Assembly (NCBI GenBank): GCA_964058805.1
Contig: CAXKVV010000342.1
Coordinates: forward strand, 1-31,635
Reading direction: 5' to 3'
DNA length: 31,635 bases
DNA from: Schoenoplectus triqueter
Taxonomy: Eukaryota > Streptophyta > Magnoliopsida > Poales > Cyperaceae
Every line of letters begins with the position of its first letter. The stretch's first letter is position 1. Shown one piece after another: positions 13,900 through 24,279 of the stretch. Below the pieces are notes generated by a model. The model ran no database searches and was not told the DNA's origin. It saw only the letters and a program-made list of their open reading frames with translations. The translations under genes were made by a program, and so were the position numbers.

Positions 13900-15170
13900 C
13901 GAAAACGGGCCTAGGAGCGCAAAACATGAAAACGGGGCCCGGAGCCCTCGGTTCCGCCGAAAACGAGTCCGGGTGCGAAAAACATGAAAACGGGACTCGA
14001 TGCCCTCGACACCGCCGAAAACGAGTTCGGGCGCGCAAAACATGAAAACGGGACCCGACGCCTTCGGTACCGCTGAAAACTAGTCTGTGCGTGCAAAACA
14101 TTAAAACGAGACCCGACGCCATCGGTACCGCTGAAAACGAGTCCGGGCGCGTATAACATGAAAACTGGACCTGACACCCTCCGTACGGCCGAAAACGAGT
14201 TCGGGCACGCAAAACATCAAAATGGGACTCGACGCCCTCGGTACCGCTGAAAACGAGTCAATGAGCGTAAAACGTGAAAACGGGACCCGACGCCCTCGGA
14301 ACCGCCGAAAACGAGTTTGGGCGCGCAAGACATTAAAAAGAGACTCGACGCCCTCGGCACCGCCGAAAACGGACCCGGCAACGCAAAACATGAAAACGAG
14401 GCCCGACGCCCTCGGTTCCGCCGAAAACGAGTCCGGGCGCGAAAAACATGAAAACGGGACTCGACGCCCTCGACACCGTCGAAAATGAGCACGGGCGCGC
14501 AAAACAAGAAAATAAGACCCGACGCCCTCGGTACCGCCGTAAAAGAGTCCGGGAGCGCAAAACATGAAAATGGGACCCGACGCCCTCAAAACCGCCGAAA
14601 ACGAGCCCGGGAGCGCAAAACATGAAAACGGGGCCAGGAGCCCTCGGTTCCGCCAAAAACGAGTTCGGGTGCGAAAAACATGAAAACGGGACTCGATGCC
14701 CTCGACACCGCCAAAAATGAGTTCGAGCGCGCAAAACATGAAAATGGGACTGGACGCCATCGGTACCGTCGAAACAGAGTTCGGGCGCGCAAAACATGAA
14801 AAAGGGACCCGACGCCTTCGGTACCGCTGAAAACGAGTTCGTGCGTGCAAAACATTAAAACGAGACCCAACGCCCTCGGTACCGCTGAAAACGAGTCCGG
14901 GCGCGTATAACATGAAAACTGGACCCGACACCCTCGGTACGGCCGAAAACGAGTCCGGGCACGCAAAACATCAAAACAGGACTCGACGCCCTCGGTACCG
15001 CCGAAAACGAGTCCAGGAGCGCAAAACGTGAAAACGGGACCCGACGCCCTCAGAACCGCCGGAAATGAGTTCGGGCGCGCAAAACATTAACAAGGGACTC
15101 GACGCCCTTGGCACCGCCGAAAACCGGCCCGGCAGCGCCAAACATGAAAACGGGGCCCGACGCCCTCGGT
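13900..15170. repeat. 13-monomer (754-bp) higher-order repeat in tandem
   Basis: The private variant GTATAACATGAAAACTGGAC occurs at 14151 and 14905, exactly 754 bp apart (13 x 58). It is flanked in both places by the same order of other variants: CAAAACATTAAAACGAGACC upstream, and CAAAACATCAAAA then AAAACGTGAAAACGGG downstream. A third, more diverged copy of this order appears at about 16595-16930, 1690 bp after the second, so it is out of register by about 8 bp. Confidence 0.85.
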
Positions 15171-17052
15171 ACCACCGAAAACGAGTCCGGAAGCGCAAAC
15201 CTTGAAAACGGAACCTGACGCCCTCGGTACCGCCAAAAATGAGCCCGGGGTCGCACAACTTGAAAACGGGACCTGACGCCCTTAGTACCGCCGAAAAAGA
15301 GTCCGGGCGCGCAAAACATGAAAAGGAGACCCAACGCCCTCGGTACGGCCGAAAAAGAGTCATGGCGCAAAACATGAAAACGGGACCCGACGCCCTCTTT
15401 ACGGCCGTAAAAGAGTATGAGCAGGCAAAATAAGAAAACAGGACCCGACGCCCTCGGTACCCCCGAAAACGAGTCCGGACCCGCAAAACATTAAAACGGG
15501 AAACGACGCCCTCGGTACGGTCGAAAACAAGTGCGGACGCGCAAAACATGAAAACGAGACCGGACGCTCTCGGTACCGCCGAAAACGAGTGCGGGAGCGC
15601 AAAACTTGAAAACGAGATCCAACACCCTCGGGACCGCCGAAAACTAGCCCGGGCGCGCAAAACATGAAAACGGGACCCGACGCCCACGGTACCACCGAAA
15701 ACGAGCCCGGGCGCGCAAAACATGAAATCGGGACCCGACGCCCTCGATACCGCCGAAAATGAGTCCGGACGCATAAAACATAAAAACGGGACCCGATGCC
15801 CTCGGAACCGCCGAAAACGTGTTTGGGCTCGCAAAACATGAAAACGGGACCCAACACACTCGACACCGCCGAAAAAGAGTTCGAGCGCGCAAAACATGAT
15901 AACGGGACCCGACGCCCTCGGTACCGCCGAAAACGACTCCAGGAGCGCAAAACTTAAAAACGGGAACTGACGCCCTCGGTACCGTCGAAAACTAGCACGG
16001 GCGTGCAAAACATGAAAACGGGACCCAATGCCCTCGGTACCACCGAAAACGAGCCAGGGCGTTCAAAACATGAAATCGGGACTCGACGCTCTCGGTCCAC
16101 CGAAAACGAGTCCGGGAGCGCAAAATATGAAAACGTGACCTGATGCCCTCGGAATCGCCGAAAACAATCTCGGGAGCGCAAAACTTGAAAACGGGACCCG
16201 ACGCCGTCGGTACCGCCGAAAACGTGCCCGGGCTCGCAAAACATGAAAACGGGACCCGCCGCACTCGACACCGCCGAAAATGAGTTCGGTCGCGCAATAC
16301 ATGAAAACGGGACCCAACGCCCTCGGTACCGCCGAAAACGAGCTCTGGCGCGCAAAACATGAAAACGGGACCCAACGCCCTCGGTACCGCCGAAAAAGAG
16401 TCTGGGAGCACAAAACATGAAAAAGAACCCGACGCCCTCAGTACCGCCCTTGGTACCGCCGAAAACGAGTCAGGACGCACAAAACATGAAATCGGGACCC
16501 GACGCCCTCGGTACCGCCGAAAACGAGTCCGGGCTCGCAAAACATGAAAACGAGACACGACGCCCTCGGTACCGCCAACAATGAGTTCGAGCACGCATAA
16601 CATGAAAACGGGACCCGACACCCTCAGTACGGCCGAAAACGACTCAGGGTGTGCAAAACATCAAAACGAGACCCGACGCCCTCGGTACCGTCGAAAACGA
16701 GTCCAGGAGTGCAAAACGTGAAAACGGGACCCGACGCCCTCAGAACCGCCGAAAACAAGTTCGGGCGCGTAAAACATAAAAAAGGGACTCGACGCTCTCG
16801 GCATCGTCGAAAACGGACCCGGGAGCGCAAAACATGAAAACGGGGCCCGACGCCCTCAGTTCCGCCGAAAACGAGTCCGGGCGCGAAAAACATGAAAGCG
16901 GGACTCGACGCCCTCGACACAACCAAAAATGAGTCCGGGCGCGCAAAACATGATAACGGGACCCGACGCCCTCGGTACCGCCAAAAACGAGACCCGACGC
17001 CCTCAGTATCGCTGAAAACGAAAACGAACGCGCAAAACTTAAAAACAGACCC

Positions 17053-17372
17053 TTTTGGCTTGCTTCCTTTCGGAGACTGCCTTACGGGCTCTTTTGTTAC
17101 ACGTGTGCATCACGCAAATTTTTCCGTTAGAAAAATAGACCTACGTGGCATCTAATCGGATCCTCCTGTGGCCAAGGGCGTACAGAATAACGTACAACAG
17201 CCCCTCTTAGAAGTCTAGAAGGATTCGCTTCGTTGATTACTGTCAGTTATAGGTTACACGAAATCAGAGACTGACTTTCCATTTCGCGTTTTGCTTTTCG
17301 GCTTTAAACCCATCGAACCCAAACGCAAACTCTTTTCCTCGGCCCCCTCCGCTTTTTATACACACCCCTCGC
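17053..17372 (+). promoter_or_regulatory. HMGR promoter and 5' leader
   Basis: Only about 320 bp separate the last satellite monomer from the HMGR start codon, so proximal promoter and leader must lie here or inside the array. Visible elements are a CACGTG G-box at 17100-17105 and an ACGTGGC (ABRE/G-box-like) site at 17143-17149. A weak TTATAGG at about 17247 is a possible TATA-like element, which would leave a leader of roughly 100 bp. The TTTTTATA at 17353-17360 is too close to the ATG to act as TATA box for this start. The transcription start is not determined. Confidence 0.5.
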
Positions 17373-19965
17373 ATGGAGCTTCGCAGGAGACACTCCGGTG
17401 CAACGGCCACCGCCTCCGCTGCCTCGTACCCCAAACGAGCGCGGATTCTCGCGTCTGACGCTCTCCCTCTGCCGATCCGCCACACCAATCGCCTCTTCTC
17501 AGCTCTTTTCGTCGCCTCGGTCGTCTTCCTCATGCGTCGTTGGCGCCAGAAGATCCGATCAGCCTCACCTCTACACATTCTCGCCTTCAGCGAAATTCTC
17601 GCCATTTTTGGTCTCCTGGCGTCTCTGATCTATCTCTTCAGCTTCTTTGGCATCACCTTCATCCAGTCGATCACCTCCAACGAAGAAGAAGAAACTGATT
17701 TTGCCTCAGATAGAAAACCCTCGCTTTTCCCTTCACCTGAAATTCCCAAATTGGTGACTGAGGCGCTTCCTGAGAGCGATGATGAGATAATTCAGCTGGT
17801 CGTATTGGGTAAGATTCCTTCTTATTTGCTCGAATCCAAATTGGGAGACTGTGACCGGGCTGTGCGGATCAGGAATGAGGCACTGCGAAAGATAACAGGT
17901 CGTGATTTAGAAGGGTTGCCCGTTAATGGGTTTGATTACAACTTGATATTGGGCCAGTGCTGTGAGATGCCAATTGGTTATGTCCAGTTGCCGGTCGGTG
18001 TGGCGGGTCCGTTGGTGTTAGATGGGAGGGAGTACTACGTGCCAATGGCTACCACTGAAGGGTGCTTGGTTGCTAGTACAAATAGGGGATGCAAAGCAAT
18101 AGCAGAATCGGGTGGAGCTCAGAGTGTGGTCCTGAGGGATGGGATGTCTCGAGCCCCTGCAGTCAGGTTTCCATCTGCTCGGAGAGCTGCCGAGCTGAAG
18201 GTCTATGTTGAGAATCTAGCAAATTTTGAGACAATTTCATTGGTGTTTAATAGGTAACTATAATAATGTTTATTTTGCTAAGTTACTGATCAATTTTGGT
18301 TGATCATACCATTGTTTACAAGAATAATCTCGAAGATTATAACAATACAGTAAGCATTTTTTTAATTAGGTAATCCATAATAAAAGTTGTTCAAAATGCG
18401 GCTTTAGGGGTAATTGGATTCGCAATATAGGTTTGCGGGAAAATCTGCAAAATTTAGGTAGAAAAAGAACAGGTAAGATACTAACTTGAGGCTAAAATTA
18501 TTTAGATAACTTTGCAGATCGAGCAGGTTTGCAAGGCTACAAGGTGTTCAATGCACGCTTGCTGGAAGGAACCTGTATTTGAGGTGCACATGCAGCACTG
18601 GGGACGCTATGGGGATGAATATGGTTTCCAAAGGTGTTCAAAACGTTTTGGATTTTCTCCGGAATGACTTTCCAGACATGGAAGTAATCAGCATCTCAGG
18701 TTCTGATTCTCGTCTCTGATAGTAGTATATGGCATGCTTAATATTTGCAATTATTTTATAGGTTTCTATCGAGGTTCTTTAGGTTAAGGGAGGCTGAGAG
18801 AGATGGATAAACTCTAAATAAGATGAGAGGTGCTACTTTCAGTCTCTCAAAATTGTTAAAAGTTGATAGTGTTCGTCTTTTGAGGAAATTAGCTTTTATT
18901 CCTGTTTATGCTTTTGGTGAAGGTCTAGTTGCAAATTTTATGTATGCAAAGTTTTAAATTTCTTCTATGTTGAATTAAATCTTTTGCAAAATTTTGTTGC
19001 AGCAGCTGGATGAAATAGCTTTAAGCAATCTTTAGATTGATTTTTGGGCCCTTTTGATGTCATGGTTCTTTTATCTCTTGTTTGATTCCTTTTTCTCACC
19101 AGGCAACTTTTGCTCTGACAAGAAAGCAGCTGCAGTAAACTGGATCGAAGGACGTGGCAAGTCGGTGGTCTGTGAGGCTATGATAAAAGGTGAAATCATA
19201 AGAAGAGTGCTCAAAACGACTGTACCAGCACTGGTGGAACTGAACACCATTAAGAACCTTGCTGGATCTGCTGTGGCAGGTGCCCTAGGTGGGTTCAATG
19301 CACATGCGAGCAACATAGTCTCTGCAGTGTTTATTGCAACGGGCCAGGACCCAGCACAAAATGTGGAGAGTTCGCATTGCATTACCATGATGGAGGCAGT
19401 AAATGAGGGTGAGGATTTGCATGTCTCTGTCACCATGCCTTCCATTGAGGTTAGGTTCCTTAACTCATATCTTTGTTCTCTGGATCTATGTTTCTTTTAT
19501 AACGTTGTTTGATAAAGATAGCAACAGCCAATCATCTGAATTTGGTTGGGTGATGAACTCAGCTCATCTACGTATTAAACATAGACACAAAATTATGTTG
19601 TTGATGAGATCTTGATTTTAATATTTTAATTTAAAGGAAAATAAATAAAAAGAAGGCCGATATACTATTCAAAAGAATTGTGATTACTGATTACAGTATC
19701 ACACTTCGTTTCATATAATTAGGTTGGTACAGTTGGTGGTGGAACCCAGCTAGCATCCCAGTCAGCATGTCTGGACCTACTAGGTGTGAAGGGCCCTAAC
19801 CCTGAGTCTCCCGGCTCAAATTCTCGCCTCCTTGCCACTATCGTTGCTGGTGCAGTACTTGCTGGTGAGCTCTCTCTAATGTCAGCACTGGCTGCAGGAC
19901 AGCTTGTGAAGAGCCACATGAAGTACAACAGGTCAAGCAGAGACATTGCTGGTGCTACTCCCTGA
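17373..19965 (+). CDS. HMGR: 3-hydroxy-3-methylglutaryl-CoA reductase (four exons, 550 aa)
   Basis: Reduces HMG-CoA to mevalonate with two NADPH, the rate-setting step of the cytosolic mevalonate pathway, at the ER membrane. Exons are 17373-18253, 18518-18699, 19103-19449 and 19723-19965. Every intron (264, 403, 273 bp) is GT...AG, and phases 2, 1 and 0 join into one open frame ending in TGA. Residues 4-6 are RRR, as in the N-terminal arginine motif of plant HMGRs; membrane spans lie near 41-54 and 72-92 with a short lumenal loop; a variable acidic linker (EEEE at 104-107) precedes the catalytic domain. HMG-CoA motifs are [12 protein letters not shown] from 198 and TTEGCLVAS from 227; NADPH motifs are DAMGMNM from 323 and GTVGGGTQ from 472. 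By family alignment the catalytic residues are Glu229, Lys332, Asp437 and His535. Ser541 in [11 protein letters not shown] fits the SnRK1 inhibitory site. Length is normal. The start is the first ATG and gives the usual plant N-terminus. No lesion is seen. Confidence 0.97.
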
Positions 19966-20138
19966 TTTCTCAAGTTTGTTAGGAGTTATACCTTTAATTA
20001 ACTTTTAGTTTGGAAGGTGCGACAGCCAGCCTCCTGTCACTGACTTGAAAAAGAAAAGGGTGTTTGTTGTTTTTTGGGGATGTAGTGACATGTCAGAATT
20101 CTTTCGTTTTGTTCCATTTATGCTATTAGAATAATAAA
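19966..20138 (+). terminator. HMGR 3' UTR with poly(A) signal
   Basis: AT-rich sequence follows the TGA, with a canonical AATAAA at 20133-20138, about 170 bp after the stop. This is a normal plant 3' UTR length. The cleavage site cannot be fixed from sequence, and U-rich alternatives lie further on (for example around 20230-20250). Confidence 0.5.
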
Positions 20139-21732
20139 AATCCTGTTAGGCTAATGAAGAAGATAAAATTTATACTAATGTGATAGTTGTTATTGTTTGA
20201 CCCCTTCATGGAGGATTGTTGATTTTGTAATATTTTAGTATATGTTATTCGTTACATGTCTTCAGGTAAATTATTAATTTGTGAGGTTACTACTCTGGGT
20301 TTAATGATACATTTTATGTCCCTGAAGGTAAATCATTGATGTTGAAAAATGTTTATATTTTCTTTTTCATTATTTTCCTTCTGTAATTGTTGCGGCAAAG
20401 AAATTGTAACATATTTTTGCCTTCTAAAATGCATTTTACAGCTCAAAAGGAATGTTGTAATTATTTTTTTCTTTTGGGCTAATTTCTTTCTGAAGTGAAA
20501 AGACGCCCCTCATGATTTACAGCTCCAAAAGAGTGTAGGATTTATCGTTGGATTCTGGATTCTTATTCAGAAAGATTGTTCACGGGAATTGTGGCATAGA
20601 ACACACTCTCAGTCTCTTATGAAAATGTATGATCTTATAAAACACATTCCTTAATATTATTATTGTCATTGTTATTATTTCTACTAACTTTTTTTTTAAT
20701 ATTCAGAATACTGCATGTGCGTGGTCCCTTGCTCATGTTCAGAAAATAACATGCTCATGAGTTTGGATAAATAGACAAGTAGACAATGAATTTTTGATGC
20801 CATGACATGCTAGCAGCATGATCTGATGACACTTGTTGGAAGGTCCAGAAGCTACATCTAAAAGGTAAAATGAAATGTGTTGATTTGTACGCAAGTCCTT
20901 GAAATACTTGATTTATTGGCTTAACTGGTGCAGTTGCATTGTGCGCTTTTTGTCTGACAATCTGACATACTGTAATACCAGGCAATAAACTAATGTTTAT
21001 CTGTTTTTATTATAACTGTTTTTATGATTTTTGAAAGATGATAAAAAAAAATATACAAAAATATTGATATTTGTATGCCAAATAAGGTTATCTGTGAAAA
21101 TAATAAAAAATAGTCAAAAAAGTTCTTAAAATAGTAAAAAGTTGGTTTCCACGATTACAGGATTTTGGTATAAGATTTTGTGTTGCTATTTATATCAACA
21201 TTTCGGACCTAAATTTCAAAAAATGATGGTCTTATCCTACAAATGGAAGTATATTAGCAAAACTTCAATTGTCACACAGAATAAATGATTTGAATAAGCA
21301 TGATGAACTGTTGGTCAGATCTATTATTTCCTACTAAAACTTCATTTCAATCTCGACCGCCAAGTTTAAAATTTAATTTTTGAGACCTTAAACAGTTTTA
21401 AGGAAACAATGTCTCGCATATATACTTGTATCTTTATCCTTTCTGTAAGTTTTGTCATTCCCCAAAAAGTAACGCACGTCTCATTCCTCGAACAAACATC
21501 GCCAACTAAATTCTGTGTTGCCATAATTAAAAGAAAAAATTAAAAAAATGGTATAACAAATGTCATTTTATCGAGTCTAGCGGAGTGTATCCTTCTATAG
21601 GAGAGGAAGTCTGCACTGAAAGAAAACGAGTAAGATTCATAATTTGTTTAGGTTGGTGGTGCTGGAGATTTTCTGTTGAGATGGTGCAATAATAGAAGTT
21701 TTGGCCAATTCATTGCGCTTTTGCTCCAAAAA
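20139..21732. other. AT-rich intergenic DNA
   Basis: No convincing coding region or RNA gene. The sequence is AT-rich with several A or T runs (for example 20467-20480 and 21044-21060). The short open frames here have no gene-like composition. Confidence 0.6.
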
Positions 21733-21900
21733 GGTAAATATAGGGGTTTCAATTATTGATCCGACCCGACGGGTTAACCCGATCTGACTTGAATCCGATC
21801 TGAAGGTAAATATAGGGGTTTCAATTATTGATCCGACCCGATGGGTTAACCCGACCTAACTTGAACCCAATCCGACCCGACATGATCTGAAGATAAATAG
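21731..21900. repeat. 72-bp duplication of the MITE left end
   Basis: The left flank and terminal repeat of the MITE (AAGGTAAATATAGGGGTTTC) start at 21731 and again at 21803, a 72-bp offset. The copies match closely up to about 21850. A weaker third start (GATCTGAAGATAAATAGG) follows at about 21885. The duplicate includes the flanking target sequence, so it arose after, or together with, insertion. Confidence 0.85.
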
Positions 21901-22218
21901 GTCGGATATGAATTTTATTTTTTTGACCCGAATCGAATCGGGTTGAGTTCGGATCAATTCGACCCGATCCGATTAATTATGTTTTTTGAAGTAATTTTGT
22001 GATTTAGAACTAATTAAATATACACTAATTAAGATTAATTATAAATTAATTAATATTTTATTATTTAAAATTATATAAAAATATTTAATTATTTTACACG
22101 GGTTGGGTCGAGTCGGGTATGGATAAAGATTTTTTGACCCGAATTTAATCGGATCGGGTAAAAAATAATAATAAAATAACCCGACCCGACCCGACCCATT
22201 GACACCCCTAGATAAATA
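21733..22218. mobile_element. hAT-type MITE, 470 bp, with target-site duplication
   Basis: The element spans 21741-22210. The left end reads TAGGGGTTTCAAT and the right end, reverse-complemented, TAGGGGTGTCAAT: a 13-bp terminal inverted repeat with one mismatch. Flanking 8-mers GGTAAATA (21733-21740) and GATAAATA (22211-22218) match at 7 of 8 positions and fit the 8-bp duplication made by hAT transposases. Next to each end are runs of CCGACCCGA/TCGGGTCGGG-type sequence in opposite orientation, and the core (about 21990-22100) is strongly AT-rich. There is no coding capacity, so it is non-autonomous. The superfamily call rests on the ends and duplication length only. Confidence 0.8.
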
Positions 22219-22956
22219 TGTTATTGTTTATTTCTATTACTTTTTTTGTGTGTTTTCAATAAGCATTTACTCTTCAATTGTAAATTAGAACTGGTGTGTT
22301 TAATTAGAGGTAATGAGGCGAATTAGAGGAATGCAGGTGGAGTAAATTTATCAACTAAAAATTAAACTGATTTATATATATATTTTGTCCTTTCACTTTT
22401 TTTAAACAAGCCTCCTCCTAAATTATTTTCTAATTCTAACATATAAAATATACTCTATTTTGGTTCAGTTTCAGTTTCTATATGTTACATTATTGTGATA
22501 GTCAATTACAATGACAATCAGCTGCAAAAAAGAAAAAAAAAAGAAAAATTGCAATTGTAATATCTTTGTAATTTGATATTGCTATCATGCTATGCGGTCC
22601 CCATTTTTCCTATCAGAAGCGTATAACATGGTTTTCGATTAATATACTACACACGTCGTATGCTAGTATATTCTTTTTTCAGTACCTGTTCAAGTTATTC
22701 ATTAATTTGTCGAATTGTAGTATTATATATACAAGTAACATACTATTAATTTTTCAGTATTATTAATGAAATTTAAGATTTTTTTATTCTGAGAATTATT
22801 AATATTTTTTTATGTAGTATAGATCAAAGGATATCCCTGAAGTGCATTTCAAGTCTTGTACTATATTCAAATAGTAAAATTTAAACAGTATCGAATTATT
22901 TTCGAACTATGAATTCTATGGTCAGAAATGCCGAAATGGGTATAGCATAAGAGGAG
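22219..22956. other. AT-rich intergenic DNA
   Basis: No gene found. It holds simple AT tracts (TATATATATAT around 22373) and a purine run at 22527-22545. Nothing else is recognisable. Confidence 0.55.
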
Positions 22957-23018
22957 ATAAAGAACCCGGCAGGATCCGCTGTGCAAGTTCGTTTGTTGGT
23001 TTTCATGCAAGTAGCACT
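22957..23018 (+). pseudogene. Probable scrap of HMGR exon 3
   Basis: In one frame 22957-22983 reads IKNPAGSAV, matching IKNLAGSAV of the intact HMGR exon 3 (19249-19275) at 8 of 9 residues. At nucleotide level AAGAACCCGGCAGGATCCG and its continuation agree with the gene at about 20 of 24 positions. A further stretch to about 23018 aligns at roughly two thirds identity once small gaps are allowed, but out of frame. Beyond that the similarity fades. It lies 3 kb downstream of HMGR in the same orientation, so it may be what remains of a tandem duplicate. The match is short and found by eye, so chance is not excluded. Confidence 0.45.
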
Positions 23019-24279
23019 TAGAATTTTGATGTAGAAATAGCACTTAGAATTATGTATTTTTATTGTGTTTGGGCACAATTCAGATTCCACAGGGGAGTTT
23101 GTGTGACCTGAATGGATTATGGGGTTAATAAGCTTATCATCATATATTTCTGTCATTAATCATATATTTCTGTCATGAATATGTTGAAGTATAATATTCA
23201 ACACCTCTTATTGTCTAGTTAATGTTAATTACTATGATAAGTACAAGCTTGCATAGTTGCATTTATCAGCATTATTTTGTGAGGTATATTGCATGCAAGA
23301 CAAGTCTGAATACACACAGATCATTTGACCCACAGTTGAGCACCAGCCGGGACAAATTGAGACAACTGAGTTCATGAAGTACAATTTGGATCGAAGAACT
23401 TACATAATCAATTGGGAGAGAACTAGAGAAAGCAACTTTAAGTGCATGATAACTCGCTCATTGTTTAGTCATGAGGACTATTGAAATTAATTCATTTACT
23501 AAAGATGTTCAATATATTTATTTTTAAATATAATTTTTTCGCAGTGTATTCAAGAGTAAACTTTCTATAATATATGATTATTTTGATTTATTTTGTATTA
23601 GTCCTCATTATATCAAGTTGTGTAAGTTCATTTCGATGATTATCTGCTTTAAAAATTATGGTTGATTGAGGCCAAATGGACAAAATTGTGATCCAAATCC
23701 ATGCCCACTTCGTTTTGACTGGATTATATTATTAACGATATTGTACAAAATAAATTATATAAGAAAATCATCACCGTGAATAATTACTCGTTGAATATGG
23801 ATAATAAAATTTGTATTAATATTTTTTATATGTATCAGCTTCCTTTTGAAAGGTAGCTGTTCAGAAAATGGAACCTATCGAACTACATATTCAGAAAAAT
23901 CAAAAGGATAAATAAAGGCATAATTAACATTGATCAAACTCTAGTTGTCCGACCTACTAAGCCAAACTGTTAGGAGAATGGTTATAAGTTTATCAAAAAA
24001 GGGATTGCAAAGCTAATATTATCACCCATAAATTAACTAGACTTGCTATTTTAATTGATTATCCCTACTAACCCTACTAATTGAACTCCTGAATTGTGAA
24101 ATAAGGCATGCATCCAACAAAATTGAACCCCACCAAACACTCATTTCAGCAAGGGCTACACGCATGACCATTATTTCAAACCAGATAATTGAGGAATACT
24201 GTCTTTTTTTCTTAGGGTTGCTGCTACACATATGATATTATTACCATTAAATGCTAAGTTGAAGCTGTTATTATCCTAC
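23019..24279. other. AT-rich intergenic DNA
   Basis: No gene recognised. A short direct repeat, CATATATTTCTGTCAT, occurs twice at about 23141 and 23160. A 51-codon open stretch at 23329-23484 (+) has a non-simple composition but matches nothing I know and lacks start context and splice sites. Confidence 0.5.

Larger units (their letters stand above)
1..17052. repeat. 58-bp GC-rich satellite array (about 290 tandem copies)
   Basis: The whole stretch is a head-to-tail array of a 58-bp unit. Successive copies of the CGAAAACGAG landmark fall at 4681, 4739 and 4797, exactly 58 bp apart. Conserved parts of the unit include GACGCCCTCGGTACCGCCG and GCGCAAAACATGAAAAC. The consensus is about 64% GC with about 10 CpG sites. 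Copies differ by scattered substitutions, mostly transitions at CpG (AACGAG to AATGAG, CCCGAC to CCTGAC), and by a few small deletions. The array continues beyond the left edge. At the right it degrades over the last two monomers and stops near 17052. No gene or inserted transposon interrupts it. I do not recognise the satellite family. Length and homogeneity suggest heterochromatin, possibly subtelomeric or pericentromeric, but the sequence does not show which. Confidence 0.97.

Noticed and set aside
1..17052. Many long ORFs inside the array, mostly minus strand (for example 2794-4155, 12155-13516, 588-1514)
   Set aside because: They translate the same 58-bp satellite in rotating frames and overlap one another; length comes from lack of stops in the repeat unit. 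No start context, promoter or non-repeat domain.
1..17052. CRISPR-like direct repeats
   Set aside because: Units are contiguous with no unique spacers, and the setting is a plant nuclear genome.
1..17052. Telomere repeat or rDNA intergenic spacer
   Set aside because: No TTTAGGG runs and no rRNA gene sequence adjoin the array; a uniform 17-kb array ending at HMGR is not spacer-like.
17353..17360. TTTTTATA as the HMGR TATA box
   Set aside because: It lies only 12 bp before the ATG; transcription would start inside the coding region and lose the conserved N-terminus.
17398..17628. Second plus-strand ORF over HMGR exon 1, and minus-strand ORF 17264-17605
   Set aside because: Shadow frames of exon 1, whose own frame gives the conserved HMGR N-terminus.
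19054..19512. ORF covering exon 3 with both flanks
   Set aside because: The ends are intron sequence; splice sites at 19102/19103 and 19449/19450 give the conserved protein and correct phases.
23329..23484. Open 51-codon stretch containing EFMKYNLDRRTYIINWERT
   Set aside because: No recognisable family, no start or splice context; kept only as a note.
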